This document shows positions 1-6,164 of a stretch of 11,441 nucleotides of DNA, one piece after another; position 1 is the stretch's first letter; the number at the start of each line of letters is the position of its first letter. A model generated the notes under the pieces. It was not told the origin of the DNA. It did no database searches and was given only the letters and a program-made list of their open reading frames with translations. This stretch comes from Curvibacter sp. (GTDB lineage: Bacteria; Pseudomonadota; Gammaproteobacteria; Burkholderiales; Burkholderiaceae_C). The DNA is taken from positions 1 through 11,441 of the forward strand of contig DNQP01000143.1 of assembly GCA_003500955.1 (NCBI GenBank), written 5' to 3'. Made by a program: the position numbers and the translations under genes.

Positions 1-839
1 GGGCCGATGGCCAGGATGAGATCGCTCTCGCGGATGCGCTGGGCCAGCTTGGGATTGGGCGCGATGCCCATGTCGCCCGCGTACTGCGGGTGCAGGTTGT
101 CGAAGGTGTCCTGGAAGCGGAAGGTGTTGGCCACCGGCAGCTTCCAGTTCTCGGCGAAGCGCTGCAGGGCCTGGGCGGCCTGCGGGGTCCAGCCGCCGCC
201 ACCGGCCAGCACCAGGGGGCGCTGTGCGGCCAGCAGCAGGGTGCGCAGCTCGCGCAGCGAGCCCGGATCGCTCCAGGCCTGTACGGCTTCCACGCGCGGC
301 AGCGGCGCCACATCGACCGCCTGCACCAGCATGTCTTCCGGCAGCACGAGCACCACGGGCCCGGGGCGGCCGTTCATGGCGGTGGCGAAGGCCCGCGCGA
401 TGTACTCGGGGATGCGGCGCGCATCGTCGATGCGCTCCACGCGCTTGGCCATGCCCTTGGTGCTGGGGCCGAAGAAGGCTTCGTAGTGGACTTCCTGGAA
501 GGCTTCGCGGTCGCGCATGTCGCTGGCCACGTCACCCACGAAGAGCACCATAGGTGTCGAGTCCTGGAACGCCGTGTGCAGGCCGATCGACGCATTGGTG
601 GCGCCGGGACCGCGCGTCACGAAACAGACGCCGGGGCGGCCCGTGAGCTTGCCGTGCGCCTCGGCCATGAAGGCGGCCCCGCCCTCCTGCCGGTTGATCA
701 CAAAGCGGATCTGCTCACGGTAGGCATGAAAGCCATCGAGCACGGCCAGATAACTCTCGCCCGGCACGCCGAAGGCATGGGTCACGCCCTGGGCGATCAG
801 GCATTCGACGATCAGGTGTCCGGCAAGCTGTTGGGCCAT
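1..839 (-). CDS. Thiamine pyrophosphate-binding protein (acetolactate synthase/benzoylformate decarboxylase-like), N-terminal part
   Basis: About 279 residues are visible, starting MAQQLAGHLIVECLIAQGVT; the C-terminal half is beyond the left edge. The N-terminal Pyr domain is clear: FGVPGESYLAVLDGF at about residues 23-37, then NRQEGGAAFMAEAHGKLTG, whose Glu (about residue 52) matches the family's catalytic glutamate that activates the ThDP aminopyrimidine. VTRGPGATNA (about 74-83) follows. A central domain begins near residue 190 (LAGGGGW around 215). The family decarboxylates, ligates or cleaves 2-keto acids and related compounds; substrate is set mainly by parts not seen here. The start fits family alignment, with only a weak GGAA as ribosome site. 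It is transcribed divergently from the TetR gene across 119 bp containing a palindromic operator, so co-regulation with the downstream catabolic genes is likely but inferred. Acetolactate synthase proper, oxalyl-CoA decarboxylase or an IolD-like hydrolase cannot be separated from this fragment. Confidence 0.93.
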   Translation of the reverse strand, partial: MAQQLAGHLIVECLIAQGVTHAFGVPGESYLAVLDGFHAYREQIRFVINRQEGGAAFMAEAHGKLTGRPGVCFVTRGPGATNASIGLHTAFQDSTPMVLFVGDVASDMRDREAFQEVHYEAFFGPSTKGMAKRVERIDDARRIPEYIARAFATAMNGRPGPVVLVLPEDMLVQAVDVAPLPRVEAVQAWSDPGSLRELRTLLLAAQRPLVLAGGGGWTPQAAQALQRFAENWKLPVANTFRFQDTFDNLHPQYAGDMGIAPNPKLAQRIRESDLILAIG

Positions 840-924
840 GAAGTGTTCCGTACAGAGGAGAGACGCAGTGCCGGACGATTATCCTTGCCGGCCAGGTGCG
901 GGCATCGCCATCAGACGCCACACC

Positions 925-952
925 TTGATTTAATTCACTAACCAGTTAAATT
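925..952 (+). promoter_or_regulatory. Candidate promoter of the TetR gene, possibly giving a leaderless mRNA
   Basis: TTGATT (925-930) and TAAATT (947-952) are separated by 16 bp. Transcription would start about 7 bp after the -10 box, at or next to the ATG at 959. No Shine-Dalgarno sequence precedes that ATG. The palindrome at 934-949 lies between and over these boxes, which would suit autorepression. This is prediction from hexamer matches only. Confidence 0.45.
934..949. promoter_or_regulatory. Candidate TetR operator, site 1 (tetR / TPP-enzyme divergent region)
   Basis: An imperfect palindrome TTCACT-AACC-AGTTAA with 6-bp arms (5 of 6 paired) and a 4-bp centre. The flanking 12-mer GATTTAATTCAC (927-938) recurs in inverted orientation at 1671-1682, where it is part of a perfect palindrome of the same geometry. 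Being in the divergent region, it could repress both tetR and the TPP-enzyme gene. Confidence 0.6.
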
Positions 953-958
953 ATCGAC

Positions 959-1609
959 ATGCCCAAAGCCCAAGCCGCCCCAGAGGAGACACGCACGCGC
1001 GATGCCGACCGCTCACAGCAGACCATCCTGCTCGCTGCCCGTGACGAGTTCGCGCAGCACGGGCTGGCCGGAGCACGCGTGGACCGCGTGGCCGAGCGTG
1101 CCGGGCTCAACAAACGCCTGATCTACTACTACTTCAGCAGCAAGGACGAGCTCTTCCTGGCCGTGCTGGAAGCCGCCTACGCGGACATCCGCGCCGCCGA
1201 ACAGCAGCTGCACCTGGCCGACATGCCCCCGGCCCAGGCCATCCGCCGGCTGACCGAGTTCACCTGGGAGTACTACCTGGCGCACCCCGAGTTCCTCACC
1301 CTGCTCAACAGCGAAAACCTGGAACACGGGCGCCACCTGGAACACTCCACACGCGCGCGCAAGACTAACCTGCCGCTGATCGAGACGCTGGCCGAGATCC
1401 TGGAGCGCGGGCGGCGTGACGGCGTGTTTCGCGGCGGCATCGACGCCATGCAGCTCTATGTCTCGATTGCCGGCATGGCCTACTTCTACCTCAACAACCG
1501 GCACACGCTGTCGGCCATCTTCGGGCGCGACCTCATGGCACCCAAGGCGTTGCAGGAGCGCCTGTCACACATGAGCGACGTGATCCTCGGGTATGTCCTG
1601 AGAAGCTGA
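959..1609 (+). CDS. TetR/AcrR family transcriptional regulator
   Basis: The protein has 216 residues, normal for TetR regulators. The N-terminal DNA-binding domain spans about residues 18-66: helix 1 around QQTILLAARDEFAQHG, and the helix-turn-helix VDRVAERAGLNKRLIYYYF (41-59) followed by SKDELF, the usual helix-4 signature. The remainder is a helical ligand and dimerisation domain ending in LGYVLRS. The ligand is unknown, but position suggests it senses a substrate or intermediate of the neighbouring pathway. The ATG at 959 begins the only start in good register with the family and lacks a ribosome-binding site, so translation may be leaderless. A palindrome at 934-949 overlaps its predicted promoter and a related one lies in front of the Bug gene, which supports local repression of itself and neighbours. 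The ligand assignment is inference; the fold is certain. Confidence 0.95.
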   Translation: MPKAQAAPEETRTRDADRSQQTILLAARDEFAQHGLAGARVDRVAERAGLNKRLIYYYFSSKDELFLAVLEAAYADIRAAEQQLHLADMPPAQAIRRLTEFTWEYYLAHPEFLTLLNSENLEHGRHLEHSTRARKTNLPLIETLAEILERGRRDGVFRGGIDAMQLYVSIAGMAYFYLNNRHTLSAIFGRDLMAPKALQERLSHMSDVILGYVLRS

Positions 1610-1622
1610 AATCCACGGGGGC

Positions 1623-1652
1623 TTGACGATCCGGCCCCAGTCTTTCTAGAAT
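1623..1652 (+). promoter_or_regulatory. Sigma-70-type promoter of the Bug/oxidoreductase/DUF993/isomerase genes
   Basis: TTGACG (1623-1628) and TAGAAT (1647-1652) are separated by 18 bp; each hexamer matches the sigma-70 consensus at 5 of 6 positions. The predicted start point, about 1659, falls at the left edge of the perfect palindrome at 1659-1676, so a bound repressor would block initiation or clearance. The 5' leader would be about 96 nt. Confidence 0.7.
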
Positions 1653-1658
1653 GCCTCT

Positions 1659-1676
1659 ATTCACCTTTTGGTGAAT
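1659..1676. promoter_or_regulatory. Candidate TetR operator, site 2 (perfect palindrome at the Bug promoter start point)
   Basis: ATTCACC-TTTT-GGTGAAT is a perfect 7-bp inverted repeat with a 4-bp centre. Its right arm continues into GTGAATTAAATC (1671-1682), the reverse complement of the 12-mer at 927-938 in front of tetR. Site 1 and site 2 fit one consensus, approximately TTMACY-N4-RGTKAA. A hairpin in RNA is possible but the duplicated position next to tetR favours a protein-binding site. Confidence 0.68.
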
Positions 1677-1754
1677 TAAATCCGGGACGCCGGAGTCGCG
1701 CACAGATGCGACGGCGCGCCACGGTGGTGTGCCCAAACCCTACAGGAGACATTC

Positions 1755-2732
1755 ATGTACAAGACGTTCCGCCTTGCCCTGGCCGCGCTGAGCTGTGCCG
1801 CTGCCCTGCTGCCGCTGGCCGCGAGCGCCCAGGCCGGCTACCCGAACAAGCCCATCCGCGTGATCGTGCCCTTCCCGGCCGGCAGTACGACGGACATCAT
1901 TGCGCGCGCCATCACCGACAAGATGAGCGCCAGCCTGGGCCAGCCTATCGTGGTGGACAACCGCGGCGGCGCCAGCGGCACCATCGGCCAGGCGGCGGTG
2001 GCCACGGCCGCTGCCGACGGCTACACCCTGTTGATCCACTCGTCCTCGCACACGGTCAGTCCCTCGACCTTCGCCAAGCTGCCCTTCGACACCGTGGCCG
2101 ACTTCACGGGCATCACCCCGATCTCCTCGCTCTCGAACGTGCTGGTGATTTCGCCGTCCAAGGGCTACAAGAACCTGGGCGAGCTGCTGGCCGCCGCGCG
2201 CGCCAAGCCGGGCAGCCTGAACTTCGCGTCTGCCGGCCAGGGCAGCGCCACGCACCTGAACGCCGAGAAGTTCAAGATGGCCGCCAAGATCGATGCGACC
2301 AACATCCCCTTCAAGGGCTCGGCCGAGGCCGTGACCGAGGTGATCGCCGGCCGCGTGGACTACTACTTCTCGCCCGTGGCGCCGGTGATCGGCCAGATCA
2401 AGGCCGGCCAGCTGCAGGCCATGGCCGTGGGCTCGCCGCAGCGCGCCAGCGCCCTGCCCGATGTGCCCACCACCGCCGAAGCCGGCGTGCCGGGCTCGGA
2501 GTTCAACTTCTGGATCGGCATGATGGCCCCGGCCAAGACACCGCGCGACATCGTCAACCGCCTGCACGACGAGGTGCTCAAGGCCCTGGCCTCACCTGAG
2601 GTGAAAGAGCGCTTTGCCAAGGTCGGTGCCGACGCCTGGACGCTCACCCCCGAACAGTTTGACGCCTACATCAAGAACGAAATCGCCAGCAACGCCGTGC
2701 TGGTGAAGGCCGCCGGCCTGCAACCCCAGTGA
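1755..2732 (+). CDS. Tripartite tricarboxylate transporter substrate-binding protein, Bug family (TctC-like)
   Basis: A 325-residue periplasmic receptor, the usual Bug length. Residues 1-25 or 1-27 form a Sec signal peptide (KTFR, a hydrophobic stretch, then ASAQA with AxA cleavage choices). The mature protein starts YPNKPIRVIVPFPAGSTTDIIAR, the classic Bug N-terminus, followed by VVDNRGGASGTIGQAAVA and the second-domain segments ASAGQGSATHL and DVPTTAEAG. The family binds carboxylates, amino acids, nicotinate or aromatic acids in a Venus-flytrap fold and normally passes them to TctA/TctB, which are absent here, so it is an orphan receptor or may act in sensing. An AGGAG site (1744-1748) fixes the start. 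It is first in the plus-strand run behind a sigma-70-like promoter with a TetR-type operator, and its ligand is probably the pathway substrate, which is inference. Confidence 0.96.
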   Translation: MYKTFRLALAALSCAAALLPLAASAQAGYPNKPIRVIVPFPAGSTTDIIARAITDKMSASLGQPIVVDNRGGASGTIGQAAVATAAADGYTLLIHSSSHTVSPSTFAKLPFDTVADFTGITPISSLSNVLVISPSKGYKNLGELLAAARAKPGSLNFASAGQGSATHLNAEKFKMAAKIDATNIPFKGSAEAVTEVIAGRVDYYFSPVAPVIGQIKAGQLQAMAVGSPQRASALPDVPTTAEAGVPGSEFNFWIGMMAPAKTPRDIVNRLHDEVLKALASPEVKERFAKVGADAWTLTPEQFDAYIKNEIASNAVLVKAAGLQPQ

Positions 2733-2733
2733 T

Positions 2734-2761
2734 CCCCCGCGGGGGCGCGGTGCGCCCCCGC
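2734..2761 (+). terminator. Strong GC hairpin after the Bug gene (attenuator or mRNA 3'-end stabiliser)
   Basis: GCGGGGGCGC (2739-2748) pairs perfectly with GCGCCCCCGC (2752-2761) across a GGT loop. An overlapping palindrome CCCCCGCGGGGG (2734-2745) competes with the left arm. No T-run follows, so full intrinsic termination is unlikely. A partial stop or protection of the receptor mRNA would let the Bug protein exceed the downstream enzymes. Confidence 0.55.
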
Positions 2762-2794
2762 ATAGCCTGAGACTCAGAAAGAAAGCCTTAGCAC

Positions 2795-3958
2795 ATGCCT
2801 ACGCAAAGACTCGGCATCATCATGCACGGCGTGACCGGCCGCATGGGGATGAATCAGCACCTGATCCGCTCCATCGTCGCCATCCGCGCCCAGGGCGGTG
2901 TCACCCTGTCCAACGGCGACAAGGTCATGCCCGACCCCATCCTGATCGGCCGCAACGCCGAGAAGATGGAAGCGCTGGCCAAGACGCACAACATCGCGCG
3001 CTGGGGCACGGACCTGGACCAGGCCCTGGCCAACAAGGACGACACCGTGTTCTTCGACGCCGGCACCACGCAGATGCGCCCGCAGCTGCTGGCCAAGGCC
3101 ATCCACGCCGGCAAGCACGTCTATTGCGAAAAGCCCATCGCCACCAATCTCAACGAGGCGGTGGAGATCGCGCGCCTGGCCGAGGAGTCCGGGCTGAAGC
3201 ACGGTGCCGTGCAGGACAAGCTGTTCCTGCCCGGCCTGCGCAAGCTGGACATGCTGCGCCGCGCCGGCTTCTTTGGCCGCATGCTGAGCCTGCGGCTGGA
3301 GTTCGGCTACTGGGTGTTCGAAGGCGATCTGCAGCCCATACAGCGCCCGAGCTGGAACTACCGCGCCGAAGACGGCGGCGGCATGATCCTGGACATGATG
3401 TGCCACTGGCGCTACGTGCTGGACAACCTCTTCGGCGAGGTCAAATCCATCTCCTGCCTGGGCGCCACCCACATCCCGCAACGCTGGGACGAGGCGGGCA
3501 AGCCCTACACCTGCACCGCGGACGACGCCGCCTACGCCATCGCCGAACTGGTGGGTCACAACGGCGAACCCGTGATCGCCCAGCTCAACATGTCCTGGGC
3601 CACGCGCGTCAACCGCGAGGACCTCGTGACCTTCCATGTCGACGGCACACACGGCTCGGCCGTGGCTACGCTCACCGACTGCAAGGCCCAGAGCCGCGTC
3701 AACACGCCGCGCCCGGTGTGGAACCCCGACGTGAAGCAGACCATGAACTTCACCGAGCAGTGGCAGGAAGTCCCGGACACGCAGGTCTACGACAACGGTT
3801 TCAAGATCCAGTGGGAACACTTCATCCGCCACGTGGTGGAGAACGAACCCTACAAGTGGACGCTGCCCGAAGGCGCCAAGGGCGTGCAGCTGGTGGAAGC
3901 CGCGCTGCAGAGCTGGAAGGAACGCCGTTTCGTCGACGTGCCTGCCCTGAAAATTTGA
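2795..3958 (+). CDS. Gfo/Idh/MocA family oxidoreductase
   Basis: A 387-residue NAD(P)-dependent dehydrogenase-type protein. The N-terminal Rossmann domain has the nucleotide loop HGVTGRMG (11-18), reminiscent of the GxxGRMG of dihydrodipicolinate reductase rather than the usual GxGxxG. YCEKPIA (110-116) carries the family's EKP motif, whose Lys (113) is normally catalytic. The C-terminal substrate domain has EDGGGMILDMMCHWRYVLDN (192-211), where D200 and H204 occupy the usual GG-x-LxDxxxH positions. The family oxidises or reduces sugars, inositols and related polyols. It starts 62 nt after the Bug gene, with GAAAG as a modest ribosome site. It is followed by DUF993 and isomerase-fold genes, so it probably performs an oxidation early in polyol or sugar breakdown. 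The substrate cannot be named. Confidence 0.93.
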   Translation: MPTQRLGIIMHGVTGRMGMNQHLIRSIVAIRAQGGVTLSNGDKVMPDPILIGRNAEKMEALAKTHNIARWGTDLDQALANKDDTVFFDAGTTQMRPQLLAKAIHAGKHVYCEKPIATNLNEAVEIARLAEESGLKHGAVQDKLFLPGLRKLDMLRRAGFFGRMLSLRLEFGYWVFEGDLQPIQRPSWNYRAEDGGGMILDMMCHWRYVLDNLFGEVKSISCLGATHIPQRWDEAGKPYTCTADDAAYAIAELVGHNGEPVIAQLNMSWATRVNREDLVTFHVDGTHGSAVATLTDCKAQSRVNTPRPVWNPDVKQTMNFTEQWQEVPDTQVYDNGFKIQWEHFIRHVVENEPYKWTLPEGAKGVQLVEAALQSWKERRFVDVPALKI

Positions 3959-3967
3959 AACACCCCC

Positions 3968-4025
3968 GAGGTGCCTGTGGCACCTCCCCCTCAAGGGGGC
4001 GCCACCAGCCGCCCGGCCAAGCCGG
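3968..4025. repeat. Array of three small hairpins inside the operon (REP-like intergenic sequence)
   Basis: GAGGTGCC-TGT-GGCACCTC (3968-3986, 8-bp perfect stem) is followed directly by CCCCC-TCAA-GGGGG (3986-3999), then CCGGC-CAA-GCCGG (4013-4025). No long T-run follows. From general knowledge, hairpins of the CCCCC-TCAA-GGGGG kind recur between genes in Comamonadaceae; copy number in this genome cannot be seen here. Likely roles are mRNA stabilisation or partial termination between the oxidoreductase and DUF993 genes. Confidence 0.6.
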
Positions 4026-4056
4026 CTCCGCCGTGGCCCTCGAAAGGAAACCCTCC

Positions 4057-5262
4057 ATGTCCTTGTCCATCACGCTGCCTATCCGTTCCGGCACGCTGGA
4101 GAACTACACCCTGAGCGGCAGCACCCCGGTGCAGCCCGTCGGCAAGCCCGCCTTCAACCGCATCGCCTACTCGGCCGCCCACGTCGTGGCCGACCCGCGC
4201 GCGGCCATCGACCCCTGGCTGCAATGCGCCGTGGACTGGGACGCCACCATCGCCTACCGCCGTCGCCTCTGGTCGCTCGGCCTGGGCGTGGCCGAGGCCA
4301 TGGACACGGCCCAGCGCGGCATGGGCCTGGACTGGCCCACCTCGCTCGAGCTGATCCGCCGCTCGCTCGATGCCGCCAAGGACATGCCCGGCGCCCTGGT
4401 CGCCTCGGGCTGCGGCACCGACCACCTGGTGCTCGAGGACGTCAAGAGCATCGACGACGTGATCCGCGGCTACGAGCAGCAAATGGAAGCCATCGAGAAG
4501 CTCGGCGGCAAGCTCATCGTCATGGCCAGCCGTGCGCTGGCTCGTGTGGCCCAGGGCCCGGCCGATTACGAGAAGGTCTACGACCGCATCCTCACGCAAG
4601 CCAAGCAGCCCGTGGTGCTGCACTGGCTGGGCGACATGTTCGACCCGGCGCTGGCCGGCTACTGGGGCACGCGCGACCTCGACAGCGCCATGGACACGGC
4701 GCTGGCCATCATCACGGCCCATGCCGACAAGGTGGACGGCATCAAGATCTCCCTGCTCGACAAGGACAAGGAAATCGCCATGCGCCGCCGCCTGCCCGCA
4801 CGCGGCGGTGCCGACGGCCAGGGGGTACGCATGTACACGGGCGACGACTTCAACTACGCCGAGCTCATCGCCGGCGACGGCGCTGGCGCCGTACAGCGGC
4901 ACGGCCAGAGCGACGCGCTGCTGGGCATCTTCGACGCCATCGCCCCGGCCGCCAGCGCCGCCCTCGGCGAACTCGCCCAGGGCAACACCCAGCGCTTCCA
5001 CGACATCCTGGGCCCCACCGTGCCGCTGTCGCGCCACATCTTCGCGGCGCCCACGCGCTTTTACAAGACGGGTGTGGTCTTCATGGCCTGGCTCAACGGC
5101 CACCAGAGCCACTTCACCATGGTCGGCGGCCAGCAGAGCACGCGCTCGCTGGTGCACTTCGCCGAGCTGTTCCGCCTGGCCGACGCCGCGAACCTGCTGG
5201 AGCAGCCCGAGCTGGCCGTGCGCCGGATGAAGACGCTGCTGGCCCTGCACGGCGTGGAATGA
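4057..5262 (+). CDS. DUF993 family protein (dihydrodipicolinate synthase-like TIM barrel)
   Basis: The protein has 401 residues from the ATG at 4057, preceded by AAAGGA about 9 nt upstream. The open frame continues upstream, but only as a shadow of the oxidoreductase gene. The sequence is of the DUF993 type: AIDPWLQCAVDWDATIAYRR (about 49-68), SLGLGVAEAMDTAQRGMGLDW, VASGCGTDHL, PVVLHWLGDMFDP and DGIKISLLDKDKE. The Lys in GIKIS (230) is placed like the Schiff-base lysine of the dihydrodipicolinate synthase/N-acetylneuraminate lyase family, suggesting class I aldolase or dehydratase chemistry on a keto acid, although no specific reaction is known to me. FYKTGVVFMAWLNGHQSHF near residues 333-351 is another conserved-looking block. 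It is translationally coupled to the isomerase-like gene by an ATGA overlap. Function is inference; family membership is strong. Confidence 0.88.
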   Translation: MSLSITLPIRSGTLENYTLSGSTPVQPVGKPAFNRIAYSAAHVVADPRAAIDPWLQCAVDWDATIAYRRRLWSLGLGVAEAMDTAQRGMGLDWPTSLELIRRSLDAAKDMPGALVASGCGTDHLVLEDVKSIDDVIRGYEQQMEAIEKLGGKLIVMASRALARVAQGPADYEKVYDRILTQAKQPVVLHWLGDMFDPALAGYWGTRDLDSAMDTALAIITAHADKVDGIKISLLDKDKEIAMRRRLPARGGADGQGVRMYTGDDFNYAELIAGDGAGAVQRHGQSDALLGIFDAIAPAASAALGELAQGNTQRFHDILGPTVPLSRHIFAAPTRFYKTGVVFMAWLNGHQSHFTMVGGQQSTRSLVHFAELFRLADAANLLEQPELAVRRMKTLLALHGVE

Positions 5263-6164
5263 AGATGCGCGACTTTTCGCAAGACCACCGCTGGCTCTCG
5301 ATCAACACCGCCACCGTGCGCAAGCAGCACGGGGCGGAAGTTCCCCTGTCGCGCATCATCGACCAGTGCGCCGAGCGCGGCATCCGCGCCATCAGTCCCT
5401 GGCGTGACCAGGTGGCCGCCGTCGGCCTGGACAAGATTGCGCGCCAGCTCAAGACCCATGAGATCGAACTGTCAGGCTATTGCCGCGGCGGCTTCTTCCC
5501 GGCGCCCGATGCCGCCGGCCTGCGCGCCGCGCTGGACGACAACCGCCGCGCCATCGACGAGGCCAAGACGCTCAACGCGCCCTGCCTGGTGCTGGTGGTG
5601 GGCGCCCTGCCCGGCGCACTCCAGGGCCAGGCCGCGTACAAGGACATCGGCCGTGCGCGTAGCGAGGTGCGCGACGGCATCGCCGCCTCGCTGGAGTACG
5701 CGCGCGAGGTCGGCATGCCCCTGGCCATCGAACCGCTGCACCCCATGCAGGCGGCCGACCGCGCCTGCGTCAACACGCTGGAGCAGGCGCTGGACCTCTG
5801 CGACGCACTCGATCCGGAAGGCAGCGGCATGCTGGGCGTGGCGCTCGATGTCTACCACTGCTGGTGGGACCCCAAGCTCGAACAGCAGATCGCACGCGCG
5901 GGCCAAGGACCGAAGGGACGCGGAGCATCCCGCCTGCTGGCCTACCATGTCTGCGACTGGCTCACACCCACGCGCGACCTGCTCAGCGACCGCGGCATGA
6001 TGGGCGACGGCGTGATCGAGCTGCGCAAGCTGCGCGGCTGGGTCGAGCAGGCCGGCTATGCGGGCTACAGCGAGGTGGAGATCTTCTCCGAACTCGACTG
6101 GTGGAAGCGCAGCGGCGACGAGGTGCTGGACACCTGCATCGCGCGCCACCGTAGCATCGTCTAG
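5259..6164 (+). CDS. Sugar phosphate isomerase/epimerase family protein (xylose-isomerase-like TIM barrel)
   Basis: A protein of 301 residues if the ATG overlapping the DUF993 stop (ATGA) is used, or 299 from the ATG at 5265, which has a GGA at 5256-5258 in better spacing. HRWLSINTATVRKQ near the N-terminus and ISPWRDQVAAVG are strand and turn segments of the AP-endonuclease-2 fold. The metal ligands expected for this fold are visible: E158 in AIEPLHP, D197 and H200 in ALDVYHCWWDP, H230 in AYHVCDW and E274 in VEIFSE. The family isomerises or epimerises sugars, keto sugars and inositol derivatives using a divalent metal. Coupling to DUF993 implies consecutive steps. Its stop codon lies in the CTAG that also holds the stop of the convergent MFS gene. 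Substrate unknown. Confidence 0.92.
   Translation: MKMRDFSQDHRWLSINTATVRKQHGAEVPLSRIIDQCAERGIRAISPWRDQVAAVGLDKIARQLKTHEIELSGYCRGGFFPAPDAAGLRAALDDNRRAIDEAKTLNAPCLVLVVGALPGALQGQAAYKDIGRARSEVRDGIAASLEYAREVGMPLAIEPLHPMQAADRACVNTLEQALDLCDALDPEGSGMLGVALDVYHCWWDPKLEQQIARAGQGPKGRGASRLLAYHVCDWLTPTRDLLSDRGMMGDGVIELRKLRGWVEQAGYAGYSEVEIFSELDWWKRSGDEVLDTCIARHRSIV

Noticed and set aside
878..883. GATAAT on the minus strand as the -10 of the TPP-enzyme gene
   Set aside because: No acceptable -35 lies 16-18 bp upstream (GATGCC), so it is too weak to annotate.
90..941. Long plus-strand open frame opposite the TPP enzyme
   Set aside because: It is the shadow of a clear TPP-binding protein on the minus strand; its translation is Gly/His/Arg-rich and has no family resemblance.
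3124..4056. Upstream in-frame extension of the DUF993 gene, and the long plus-strand frame 4224-5258 upstream of the isomerase start
   Set aside because: Both run through other genes in shifted frames and translate as Arg/Ala/Pro-rich shadow sequence; the ATG at 4057 has a ribosome site and the family alignment begins there.
2774..5250. Long minus-strand open frames opposite the oxidoreductase and DUF993 genes
   Set aside because: They are antisense shadows caused by high third-position GC; translations are low-complexity and match no known fold.
1..6164. myo-Inositol degradation operon (iolD, iolG, iolE)
   Set aside because: The enzyme classes overlap, but the TPP fragment looks like a generic acetolactate-synthase-type protein and DUF993 has no place in the inositol pathway.
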